This document shows positions 21,963 to 33,750 of a DNA stretch of 64,000 nt, piece by piece. Source of the DNA: Evernia prunastri (Eukaryota > Ascomycota > Lecanoromycetes > Lecanorales > Parmeliaceae); assembly GCA_003184365.1 (NCBI GenBank), contig NKYR01000076.1, positions 124,001 through 188,000 on the forward strand, given 5' to 3'. The notes under the pieces are model-generated. The model saw only the letters and a program-made list of their open reading frames with translations, was not told the origin of the DNA and made no database searches. The stretch's first letter is position 1. Every line of letters starts with the position of its first letter. Position numbers and translations under genes: made by a program.

Positions 21963-22709
21963 AGATATATGATGATGAAGTGAGTGTAAAGTTTTGGTTT
22001 CGGCGCCAAAGATTGCCGGGCACGCCACCGGAGATTAAATTGGAGGTACTACCTTTGGGCTACCAAGCTGCGTGAACCCCGTTTCCTACGTCTTTCAAGG
22101 GAGGAGGAATAGATAGCTAACCATGATAACTACCTTGATGATCTAGAGTAGACGGTGACCCACGTCCTCCTGTTATGCTACGTCGTTTGTACTGATCCGC
22201 TCTCATCGGCTTCGTGAACGCTGAAAAGCTCTTGCTCTCGTGCTCCAAATCTGTTCGCCAGATTCAATGGATGGTGATACGAGACGGTCCGATTTACTTT
22301 TTACGGGTACCGATCGCTTCTGCAAATCATCGACCGTGGGAGCAGAACTCTGTTCCCCAAATTTACGCAAAATTTACACCACATGTGCAGGCCAAGAAGC
22401 CTTGGGCTGAGGCCACTGACGGCGTGGATTTCGTATCGGCCGTTGGAGCCTGATCGAATGCCGTTTTTCAGACGCTGCATTCATCGTATGTAAAGTCCAT
22501 CGGTGTTGCGGTGCTTCTTATTTTTTGTGACCTAAAGACTTGACCCGACGAGCCACGTCGATGGTGAAAATGGATCTGTCATTGCTACTAACCTCCTTAC
22601 CGCTATCACCTAACGATACGTTTTTCGAATAGGTCGAACGACTAATCTAAGCTCTCCGCATGATACCATTGTTATGAGGCATACTTCACATCTTAGGCAA
22701 TGTTCTCAT
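20953..22709. other. Intergenic between MFS and secreted-protein genes
   Basis: Its first 100 bases may hold the missing 5' exon of the transporter. A 41-bp (GTC)n microsatellite is at 21921-21961. The frame at 21610-21972 runs into that repeat (poly-Arg) and is not credible as a gene. Nothing else seen. Confidence 0.5.
21921..21961. repeat. (GTC)n trinucleotide microsatellite
   Basis: About 13.7 uninterrupted units of TCG/GTC in intergenic DNA. Confidence 0.95.
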
Positions 22710-24006
22710 TTAGGAGACGGCCACCTCGTGCCCCTGTGCAATGCTGACATTCAGGTACGGAGGGACTCCTGGAGACAGTGAGATTACCATAACAGATGGT
22801 GGTTTTTTCCAAATTTACGCGGGGGGGGAGGCAACCATCAGGTTTACGTACCAACGTTGTAAGCGTGACCGGATTTCCCGTTTTTGACGCATATTTCATC
22901 GACCTGTGCGATTGCCCGGAATATTTCAGCCCACAGAGCTTTGGTCGCTGCCCCGCTTGACGTGATCTGGAATACACATTGGCCGTCAACTGTTTGGCGA
23001 CAAGTCAGTCAAATGGACAATCAGAAGAAATTGAATAGGTGGAAAGGACATCATGCGACCAAGCCGTCGCAGGGGGATAAAAGCTACTCACTTGAGGGTA
23101 CCGAGAACGGCAACGGGTATTGGCCGCCAGGGCCAAATGTTCGATCCCCATAAATATACGGCATTGTGTCGAGCACGCTTCTGCAAGAATTGTAGGGAGG
23201 CGCCGGATCGTCGTCACAGTCTACGTGAACCGAGCTCCCGGAAATTTGGACAGCCAATCGTTTCAATTCACCTGTCGGAATTTCAGCACGTAGTAGCATG
23301 CCCATTAGATAGACGAAACAGCAACGCTCGGGCGCAGTGTAGAGCTTTTGGTTGGTTTGGAACTACTTCCGACGACGGAAGATAGTGCCTGCGTGGGTTT
23401 CGAACAAGACCAGTCGAACGTACCGACTGGCTCAATCGTTCCACTCTGCATTAGGGGATTCTCTACACATTTCTGTTGGATCTGCTCCGCATCTTCCGAT
23501 AAGCCCAGGAAATTATAGACATCTGGTTCGAAGGGGGGTATTGGAGCCACATAGATTGAGCATGTACCGTCATCTTGTAGGAAAGGCACATGTATGCGAG
23601 TTAGCCATGGTTCTTCCGCTTCATTATTCAAGAAAGAGACGAGAAAGTATGCGCACAATGACAAGCATTACAGCCAGACGAAGCAGGCAGGTTTCATTCA
23701 CCGTCACATACCGCTTGTCCAAATATATGGCAAAGTAAGATCGAAACTGCCTGTACCCCGGAATCCGAGAGTAATATACCTGGCGGTGCGCGGTATCTTC
23801 CCGATTGCGTTTCGACAGCTCTGCGGATCAACACGCGTGCGGGGCAGACAACTAGGTTCGGCTACTGTCAGACTTGTATTCACAACATCTGGCAGCAGCT
23901 GGAGCGGGTTGGTGTCGGAACGCCGATTGACCGGCGTATTGATGGCGTTGGCGACGGCCAAACACGATAAACCTCCGAGGAAAACGAGAAGAAAATGGAG
24001 AGTCAT
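22710..24006 (-). CDS. Secreted cysteine-containing protein, five exons
   Basis: Exons 24006-23712, 23573-23424, 23271-23092, 22989-22852 and 22768-22710 give 273 aa; introns of 138, 152, 102 and 83 nt all have GT-AG ends and keep phase. The N-terminus MTLHFLLVFLGGLSCLAVANA is a signal peptide. The mature part has PQSCRNAIGKIPRTARYITLG then FRGTGSFDLTLPYIWTS, DDGTCSIYVAPIPPFEPDVYN, a VHVDCDDDP block, GQCVFQITSSGAATKALWAE, an ICVKNGKSGHAYNVG segment and the end GVPPYLNVSIAQG. This order matches a widespread uncharacterised family of Pezizomycotina secreted proteins. Function unknown; an apoplastic or cell-wall role is only a guess. Confidence 0.82.
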
Positions 24007-26201
24007 TTGGATGGATGTGGCAGGTTCGGACTTCAGCGAGCTGGCAGACACAATCAATAGCCTTTCGTACGACAAAAGACCGAGACGACGACGTCAAGAT
24101 TTGAATGTTGGGTGGGTTTCCCCCATCTTTGCGCTCCCCGAGGCATGTCTTATACGAGCCACCGCCCGGCATTGCGCGTATATCTTCGGTATAGCCGGTT
24201 GAAGTGTTCGCCACAGTAGGACTGAGGGTTCGCATGGTGTTCTGCATCCCATGGCTATTCCACATAGCCGGCCGCATATGGTTTTGCGCGTGCGTTTCGC
24301 GCATAGGCGCATTCTAGGTAGGTTAGCAGGAGATTCGCGATCCTGATGGAGCCTACCTATTTATATGGGCTCCCCACCAGCGGTTGGGCTCTTCATTCGA
24401 TTCCATCTCTTTGCCATATAGCATTCTTTCCCGCCCGCCCGCACCTGTATACAGCCCCAGTTTTCACTCCAGGTTAGCTGAATAAACATAGGAGTTTTCC
24501 TGGCACCGGGGGGAGTCTACATATGCGTTTTTCAGGTAACCTAGCTGCTAACCCTGGTGCTGGGGACTCCGCAACAACGTCTACCTACACGATTCCAGCT
24601 GTTTTTGGTGACTCTACATGATGTACAGGCGAAGGCTAAAAAAGGGCATCAGACCTGTAGGTACATTATTATGTTGAAAGCACTAGGCGCTGATAAAAAA
24701 CGTTTGGCTTACGGCGTCTCGCGCTTTGTGCAACTCAAATCAATTGGACAAATCAGCCTTTAGAGTATTCATGACTGCCGTCCCAGCGTCCTCTAAGCGG
24801 GAATGTCTATTGATAAAAACAATGACCCCCCCCCAAAAAAAGGACCCAGAGCAAGCATCACAAACGCGACTTGGCGAAAAGGCGACACCCACTCTGCCGC
24901 CGAAATTCGTGTTAGGTACCACTCGATGCACAGTCTCGAGGGACGGGTCCGTCAAAAATGCCTGGACTAGGCCAAATCGAACCCTTTCCACACTTCACCC
25001 TATCCTCCAAAGCCTTCTGTAAACCGTTCCATTCCCATCGCGTCCGCGGAATCAGAAAGGGGTTCAAAGCGCTAGCTAGTGAGCTCATCGAAGAAGAGAG
25101 GTAACGGCGGAAATTTTCGTCAAGAAGTAGATTCTAGCACTGGGGGTTCAAACCATTAACAGCATCAGACGAACAGTCCAGCCCAGTCCAGTCCAGTCCA
25201 GCCTACTCGTCCATCCAGCCAGTCCGAACCAACAAGTCCGTCGGACCGTCCGCACAATCCCGCGGCTCATACCACCTTACCTTACCTTATCTCAACCGGC
25301 GAACCCTACCCAGGTACTCCACTAGCACACGCACACCCTACTGACCCAGTCCCAGTCAGTACCAAGCCAGCACACGAACAACCCAACATCGTGAAGGTTG
25401 CAGATTAGTCCTCATCAGTATCCCCATCCACGCATCCCTTCTATACCCCTCTCCCCTCAACCCTCAACCCCATCCATCCCATTCCAATTAAACTCCCCTA
25501 TGGTAAACTTATTCCAAACATCCCCCCCCCCCCCCAACAACAACACCCCCTCCATAACATTCCAACTCTCTCTCAAAAAGTCCCCACTCCTTCCTGAATC
25601 CAACCGAACCACATTCCTTACCCGTATGCGTTGGATGTTGATCCGAATGGGTCGGTCGATAGGGGTTTCTTCCGTGCTCCCCCTTTTCGGATTTGGGAAC
25701 GCACCTATTATCATCGCGCCGAGGCTTCTTCTCCTTCTTCTTCTGCTTCTTCTGTTGTGCGTGCGGAGGAACCCTCGATTCTAGGTCTGGATCTAGATGC
25801 GCAGGTCACGATGGGAGGGTTGCACATTTTACGCGTTGCCCAAAAACCAGGGTGAGGAAGGAACTTATCTTGCCGAGTTGCGCATTTGGGCGATATGGGA
25901 TCTTCAGGTCAAGTCGAAGGAGAATTTGGGGGGAGGCGCCTTGGAACTTGACTTGCTGTTTGAAAGAAAGGGATAGAAAAGGTGGAACGAAGTTCGCAAG
26001 GGTGTTTCTGTTCGAATTAATGATGCCGAGTACGCTCAAGAAGAGTTAAAAATAAAAAGGGACACTCGCTCGCTCATCGCTAATATGCAGCAAGACCTAA
26101 TGATTCCATTCACCCTTATCAACAACCCCTTTTCCACCTGTGTGAAAGCAATTCTTCACCTTCACGAAAAGACGACCAACAACAGTCCGTGCTGCTCGAA
26201 T
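24007..26201. other. Intergenic, low-complexity tracts
   Basis: Contains GTCCA-type short repeats near 25,178-25,202, a poly-C run near 25,523-25,535, and TTC-rich DNA near 25,725-25,757. A forward frame ending near 25,855 (PNGSVDRGFFRAPPFRIWER) looks weakly protein-like but has no start or splice support. It includes the 3' region of Mot1. Confidence 0.5.
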
Positions 26202-29200
26202 CTACATCTTCATCGTCTTCAAGAAGCCGCCCAGATCGAATTCCTCCTCGTACGCCTTCTCGTCCCACAGCTCGCCCAGATCGTCCAGCCAGCCCTTTTT
26301 GCCCTTTTCTTTGACTTCGCCCGTCGTCACGTCCACCATGTCTTCTTCCCTGCCTTCGGTGTCGTTGCGGTCGAGCGTGGCGGCGGGCGCCGTCTCGCCG
26401 AGATTGAAGAGGTCGAGGATCTGATCCGTTTCCATGGTCGCGAGACCGGCGTTTTGTTGGTTCACCACGGTGGAAGCCACGTCGATTTTGAAGCGCTGTA
26501 GACTGTAGTGGTGTTGAGTCAGCAAGGGTTATGGATAAAGTGGATATGAGCGTGCATGATGGGAGCCGCAACGTACTTTAGGATTTTCTCCTCCAACGTT
26601 CCTCTTGTGACCAACCGATATACATTCACGACTTTCTTCTGCCCAATCCTGTGCGCGCGGTCCATAGCCTGCAGATCTTTCTGCGGGTTCCAGTCATGCT
26701 CCACGAAGATGACGGTGTCGGCGCCCGTCAGATTCAGGCCTAACCCACCGACGCTCGTAGTCAGGAGAAGACAATCATAGCTGGGATCCGTATTGAACTG
26801 GTTGACAATGTTCTGCCGCTTGTTAGCTTCCACGCTGCCATCCAGGCGCAGGTACTGGACGGAGGGAAGGAGGGCGCGCAGGACGTCGTTGGCAACTATA
26901 TCCAGCATCTCTTTCATCTGGCAGAATATGAGGGCGCGGTGAGGAGAGACGAAGTTGTTGTTTTCAGCAGGATCGGTGCCGATACCGCAGTCTACCAGCA
27001 AGTCGCGTAGAGCTGTGAGCTTGGGTGCGTGAGCGACGTCTTTGAGGCTGGAATTCTGGCGAGCGAGCTGGGATTGTATGGCAGCGAACTGCTTGTGATC
27101 TTCTTTCACGACGAGAGATGGCGAGTTGCACAGTTTGCGCATGTATTGCAAAGCCTGAAAGATATGCTGCTTGGCTTCTTTGCTGTCGCTGCCAGCTTTG
27201 TCGGTGAGCGTTTTGCGCTCCTTCTTAGCAAAATCGTCGAAGAGCTTCTTCTGTAGTTCGGAAAGGTCGCAGTAGTAGTTTTGAAGGATCTTGGGTGGGA
27301 GATCGTCGAGTACCTCCTCTTTCAGGCGGCGAAGGAGGAAGGGTAGGACTTGTTTGTGCAAAGCTTCTATGGCAAGAGCGCCGGCTTCCTGTTCTTTGGA
27401 GGAAGATTTGCTGAAGCGAGATGCAGCTATTGGTTTGGCAAAGCGGTCGAGGAACACCTTTTCTGTACCCAGGAAGCCGGGCATCAAAAAGTCGAAGAGG
27501 GACCAAAGCTCAAGGACATTATTTTGTATAGGGGTTCCGGAAAGAATGAGGCGATGGTTGCTGACGAGTCGCTTAACAGCTATGCTGGTCTTGGCCTTTG
27601 GATTTTTGATCAGATGGCCCTCATCGAGGACGCAGTAATTCCAACTGATAGGCACGAAGATGTCGATGTCGTTCCTACAAATATCGTAGGAAGTGATCAC
27701 TATATCCGTCTTGCCAAGCTGGTCTCTCAATTTGGCCCTGTCTGCGGTGGGCCCAACATAAGCCATGCAGGATAAGAATGGGGCAAATTGTTGAATCTCT
27801 TGCTGCCAATGACCCGACAGCGTTGGTGGGCAGACAATTAGAGATGGAAGTTTTCGGACATCTGAGGCTTTAGTCTTCGCATATTCTTCAGCTCGAAGGT
27901 GGTGATCACTCGCTACAATACACAAGGTCTGCAGGGTCTTTCCAAGGCCCATATCGTCACAGAGAATTCCATGAAGATGGTAGCGATTTAGAAAAGCGAG
28001 CCAATTCACACCCTCTTGCTGGTATGATCGCAATTCAGCTTTGATGGCCACTGGAAGCTCAAAGGGTTCAACTTTCTTGAAGTCCAGCATTTGTGATATG
28101 AACTTGCGTTCTCGATCCCTGCCCCTGAGTAAAGATTCGGGAAACCCTGGCGGATCTGGTATACCAGCCTCTAGTGGCACGAGCTTCACTAGAGTTGCAA
28201 AGGTAGTGGTTGCGATCAACCGTATATCGTTATCCGAATCGCTCATGCGACCCAGCACAGGAACTATAAGGAAGATGACGTAGGGAAGGATGCTGTCCTC
28301 CATCACGTGGATGAGGTGATATATCAGCTCGATCGTGCCCTGTCTGCAATGGAGGTCATCTGAGTTGCTGAATGGGAGTACGTGCTCGACCAACATAGTC
28401 ATTCCTTCAATCCTCAAGACACTGCAGATCGTTGCGAAGCATTTGGCAGCTGCATATCGGAAAATTGACAGTCGGCTACGCAATGCTTTTGCCACCAGAG
28501 GCATCAGTTCGACGACGAAAGCGTGAAGATCCGAATGAATATTTGGCATTAGGGCGCGTAGTATCGAAAAGCCATCTACGACCTCCTGACCGAACTCGGA
28601 ATTATCTTCAAGGCCCATTGGCAAATCATCGCCGAAGGCTTGGCGAAGAGGATTTTGGATCTTGGACTTTAGGACCGGCGCTTTTTCAAATAGCTGAGTA
28701 CCAAACAGCTCGCACAACTGATCAAGCGCTTCCTTAGTCCCTCGCCGAGTGATCCTTGCGCTTTTGGCTTCTTGTTCGTAGTCTGACGTATTGGCGTAAT
28801 CCTTCCGGTCCTCTTCTTTGTGGAGTGACAGGATGACATCCGATCTTGTGGCATTGTTGCGAAACTCCGGCGTTTCTGATGTGTCGATGCAGTAGAAACT
28901 CATCAAATTCGTAGTGACCTTATCAGCAGGACCACGCTTCTGTGTGGATGCGTAGTAATTGAGCAGAGATGCGATCGAGGAAGCCGATCGCTTTTGTAAT
29001 TCGACATTTTCCTCAACCTTGATGCTGTCCATGACACCTTTGATGAGGCCGCTGGGCTTCTTTGGGATCTCCCCAACAGCGATGAGCGCAGACGCAGCAG
29101 CCGCTCTGACGCGCATATCTCTTTCCGATTTGACTTTCTTAGCCTCGTCGATTGCTTCGAGGGCGGCTGTGCGAGCATCATTCAAAATTTGAAATGATGT

Positions 29201-32115
29201 GATCCGGTGAGCGGGCGTAAGAGCTTTCTTCAACCGGTCAAAATCAGCACCTACACAAGCCTCGGCATTGGATATGGAGAACGCAGTCGGGCCAGCCCCG
29301 ATCTCGCCTTGGACCACAATTGCAAGAGATGGTAACTTAGCTTGCGATACGTGTCCGTGATCTCGGAAAGCATTTTGCAATGCTTGGCATTGAGCTCTTA
29401 CAATCCTCAGGTATGGCAAGACATCCCCGTAGCTTCCAGGTCGTTCAGTGTCAATAATAGACAAAAGTTCTGCGTTGAATCTACCAGCTCTGTCTGAAGG
29501 ACTCGGAAGCTGTCGGGCGTGTTCTTCAATGATCAGCGCAGAGATCATCTGTGTCGTTGAAAACGGCGATCGGAGGCCAGCAGAGATTTCCTTCAAGCTT
29601 GTCTCAAGGGGCGGATGAAGAGCCAATGCCCGAGCGAAAGCTTTGGCAGCATATATTCTTGACCTGATCAGAGCATCGACGCCTACAAGGTCAACATCAC
29701 CAGAGATCATATGCCCATCGACGTTGTGAGCTGATGATGGGGGCTCCTCCTTCTTCTCGGACCGTTTTCTCCGCTTAGCAGCTGGTTCTGTAGCCTGTTG
29801 CGAAGCTGCTTTGACCATCTCAGGATTAGGGGGACCATAAAGCTGCCCAGAAGGCTTCATGAAATAGCACAGTTCAATGGGCAGGGGGTTTCGAGAGGTG
29901 CCAATTGGATGAAGGGCCAACATGCGGAAGTCGTGCATGTGCTCTAAGAAGTTCGAAGTAGCTTCTGAATCATCTTTCTCGACCAGAGCTTCCAAGAGAG
30001 CATTCCAGACGTCCAGGGACATATTGAGTGTCGTTTCATTGCGCTCCACGAGCAAATTCTGATAGACGAGCCTGAGTATTCTTCCATTCACCCAGCCCCT
30101 CGTATCTTGGCTTCCGATTCGCAGAAAAGTCTGTAAAGCGCGAAGGACGGCAGATCGCACGCTAGTAATTGTATGTCGGAGGAAAGGGTACAATCTTGGG
30201 ACGAGGCTGGTGAAGGAGTGGTCCTCGTCTTTTGCTGCGTTGTCCTGCATTGCAACCAAGACTTCTGGGAAACTGCAGAGCTTGGCAAGGAGATCCATTA
30301 CAAACCCGGTACTTGCGCTGAGGTCGTCCCGAATATCTGACAAGCAGTCCCAGACGATGTTCATAAGATCATCAAGTGCAGCCGGACGAAGAGCGACAAA
30401 TTCTTTGGCGATTGGAGTCAGGGTAGCAGCACTGACAGCTCGGACATCATCGTCAAAGTCTGCAAGTCCTTTCATGACCGCTTCTACGACACCATCCATT
30501 AGTCCGTTGTCTTTCACCAGCAGATCACTTCGAACCGCAACGAGGTACCGGAGCCCAATCATGCCTCCATGACACACTTCCCATATGCGTGTAGGCAGCT
30601 GTAAACCTTTCTGCATAACCATACGGTATAATATTTGATAAACCGAGGTCACCGTCGCAGCTTCCAGATGCGCCATGAGAGCGCCAAGGGTCTGGCCAAT
30701 AGTCTCTCGAATTGGGGCAACAACATTGTCAGAAATGTAGTCGCCGAAGCGATCCAGCATCAAGACAGCGCATAAGCGGCAGGCCAAATCATCCAGCCAC
30801 TTATTGTTGGCCTGATCGTTGACAGCTCTGCTCCTGCCGCGCTCTCGACCGGCACCTCGACCATGGACGCGAATGACTTCACGTAAGCCCATAGCTGCCC
30901 CGTGCCGGATCTCCCAATGGTGGTCAAAGAGGTCTACCGCAAGCACCTCGCACAATCGTTCGAAAGGCCACTCAAGCCCTTCTTCCTCGGCTTCAGTCTG
31001 TAGGACGGATTTCTCGGGAACAATGGAGCCTTTGAAGTCCGAAACAATTTTGGCGTCCTCGTCCACGTTGGCACGAGTCAGTGAGAACATGTCCGTATCG
31101 CCGTCGGCATCGAGTTCCTGTTTAATGCTGGACTTGATTGCGAAAGGTTCAGTCGAGGCGGGCGTTATCGGTGTGTTGTTACTTGGTCGACGAGCTGAAA
31201 GATCCACCACCCTCACCTTACTGGCCTGTGATTTGGCATCGAGCTTCTTTTTCCGCTTCAACTGATTCAGCTGACGCTTGCTCAGTCCGGACCCGTTGAT
31301 TGATGTTTGGGCAGGGTCACCACCAGGGGTGAAGGGACTCGGCGACCGCAACGCCTGATCATCGGAGATCATACTGTCCGAGGTGTCAATTTTGGGCATG
31401 GTTGGTACTACGCGAGAAGCGTATTCATCGGTCTTGGGAATGTTCATCTCGCGAAGGATGTTGGAAATCTGCTCGTCGACGTCTCCGCCAGCAAGCCCTA
31501 AGGTGGCGTATGAAGCCCTCCTCTGAAACTCCAGCCTTGTCGCTGGATGCATAGACGCGATGGCATAGTCTTGCTCTTTGCCTCCACTGCCTAACAGTTT
31601 CTTGCCATTAGTCAAGATGGCAGTGAGGTCAAGCGTCTTGAGCTGTAGCTGAGTTTCGCCCAGAGGGGGCGAGGGAAGATGAGAAGCGTCATCTCTGGCT
31701 TCATTTGTGGTCGAGTCATCCACCTTGAAGGTGGCGTCGCTGTCGTCGGCATTAGGGTCGAAGGTAGTAGCGTTTTCGACGATGCCGGCAATGGCTTTGG
31801 CAGCAGCGGTGCGTGTGTCCCATGATTTGGATTTGAGAAAGGGAAGTACTCTGGTTAAGAGGTTGAACAATTCATCTGGATGCTGTTTCTGAACGTCGCC
31901 TAGTTGCTGGGCAGCAGTATTTCTGATGAGTTGTGTCGATCCGGTCTCGAGAAGTCTGGGTGAGGGAGCAATTATTAGCCTGTTAGCCGAGGTCAGGGTT
32001 CATTTTCATGCAGCCAGTCATACGTTACTAGTCGATCTAGTCTGCACGTGATTGATTAGTTCTGAGGAAATCCAATGAGCAAGCATTTTGAATGGCTGAC
32101 TCACCTCGAGGTCAT
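26202..32115 (-). CDS. MOT1: Mot1/BTAF1-type TBP-associated SNF2 ATPase
   Basis: Uses ATP to strip TATA-binding protein from DNA and so redistributes it among promoters; nuclear. Exons 32115-32105 (11 nt), 32041-32024 (18 nt), 31955-26577 and 26502-26202; introns 63, 68 and 74 nt; 1902 aa. The spliced N-terminus MTSRLDRLVTLLETG continues to LIRNTAAQQLGDVQKQHPDE, diagnostic of Mot1. Residues 1 to about 1280 are HEAT repeats that hold TBP. The ATPase follows: Walker A as DDMGLGKT (about 1344), motif II as VLDEGHLIKN (about 1454), motif III SGTPIQNN, and C-terminal helicase motifs LRLDGSV and DRAHRIGQKK (about 1777). The last intron joins EEKIL to NLQRFKIDVASTVVNQQN. The C-terminus FDLGGFLKTMKM is also typical. 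Length matches fungal Mot1. Confidence 0.96.
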
Positions 32116-33750
32116 AGCTTTTCTCTTATTTCCTTTTTGCTTTTTCAATCAATCCTCGAATCCTTTGGTGTGAATAATTATTGAGTTATTTGTTTGTGAG
32201 GCAGCAGTAACAATTCAGCTTCAAGTGTGCTGCTGCTTGGCGTTTGAGAGGGAAGGAACCAATGGGAGTGAGTGGTGGAATCAATAATCTCTTCAACATT
32301 ATTTTATGTATTGTCATTACTTCGCAAGCATTACTCGACTTTTGTGCAGCATTCCAATGATAATGCGAAGAAAAAATGCCAAGAGCAAGATATAGTGAGT
32401 TTGTTTGTGTGCGTGTGCTTTCTGGTCACTTGGGTCAATGGTTGGATGAGTCGGGATGATAAAGTAGGTAGAGTAGTACTGACTGTAAGGCTGACAAGTC
32501 ACTTGTTTCCGGGCCTTGGGATTTGGCGGGGGGGGCCTTATTAAGTACCCGCTGTGTGGCATGTGGTATTTTTTTTTTTTATCAACTTATCAATTTTACG
32601 GATCTAAGCGCTTGCGTCCATAGCGCCAAATCACTCTAAAAAGGCCAAGTTTAATTTGGGTCTGACGGTCACGGGATACGGAGACTTACTCAGGAGTCAG
32701 GAGTCAGGGGCTGTGTCAATCATGTCAATCTTTACTTACCTACTTTCTCTACCTACTTTACTCTCCTCTACCTACCTTACTCGTATCATCCGACTCATCC
32801 AGCCAGTTTGACAACCGTTGAACTGCCATTCATTAAACATCATAAACCACTTCTCACTTTCATTTTCATATCTTACCTATCTTCCAACATCCATCACACA
32901 TGTCTAATGGTATACCAAGTCTTTCGCCACACCCATCTTTGACTCATAAAAAATAATGCTACATTGATGCATCTCGAACTGAGCCCTCGGATCCTACACC
33001 TCCTTCCCCTTACACCCTCCCCGCTACTATTGACAACCCTGATGGACATTGATTTCTCTGGACACCCATCCACCAAGCTTGCTTCGAATACCCACAATAT
33101 GTGAATACCATGATACAACACAAATTCCCAGATATAAAGGTCCCAAATCAGCCTTAGATTGCTCTAAAATGTGCATGTGCACAAGATGTATCTTCTTGCC
33201 GCTTCCTATGAGCGTTCAGTTGGATGCGTTAGAAGCGAGTGCTGCAGCATGCGAGACAGGCTCTGGAGTACATCCCCGTGTGCGTGCCCTGTCGCATTTG
33301 GGTAATCTCTTGCTCTTCGGTTGGGGTTGGGGGAAATCGTTGCGCTTGGGATCGTAGAACACGTAAACCAGACCTGTAGAAAATAGAACTGATCAAATTC
33401 CATCCGTCAAAAGATCTGCAGCAGATACAGACAGACCACGTTCTTACCAGGCTCACCATGCATTCCAGCTCTTCACAAGGCTATGAGGATTTGGAGCCGT
33501 GGCAGAGCATTAGCTGCACCCCAATTGCTTGGCGGCATTCTTGGCATCAGGTATCGAGACACAGCCGAGTGATCCTCAACGCTGCCTGCGGCCCCAATGC
33601 ACCATACCTGGCCTTGTGCTCGAATAGCCTCCTTCTCTTCTCTTATCGACAAGGTCACGAAGCCACGGTGCACAACCATCCTAATGACGCCCGGGTAGTA
33701 AGCAATTCCCTGCGCCAGCTTGACGCCGGGCTATCTGCGCTCCCTCCACA
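32116..33750. other. Divergent intergenic region of Mot1 and the Ark-type kinase
   Basis: About 1.6 kb carrying both promoters. Includes a T-run near 32,572-32,581, C/T-rich DNA near 32,730-32,790, and small frames overlapping the kinase start (33,458-33,904) in another phase. No separate gene supported. Confidence 0.5.

Noticed and set aside
14679..24006. CoA-transferase, MFS transporter, small membrane and secreted genes as a biosynthetic cluster
   Set aside because: No polyketide synthase, NRPS, terpene synthase or tailoring set is present; adjacency alone is weak.
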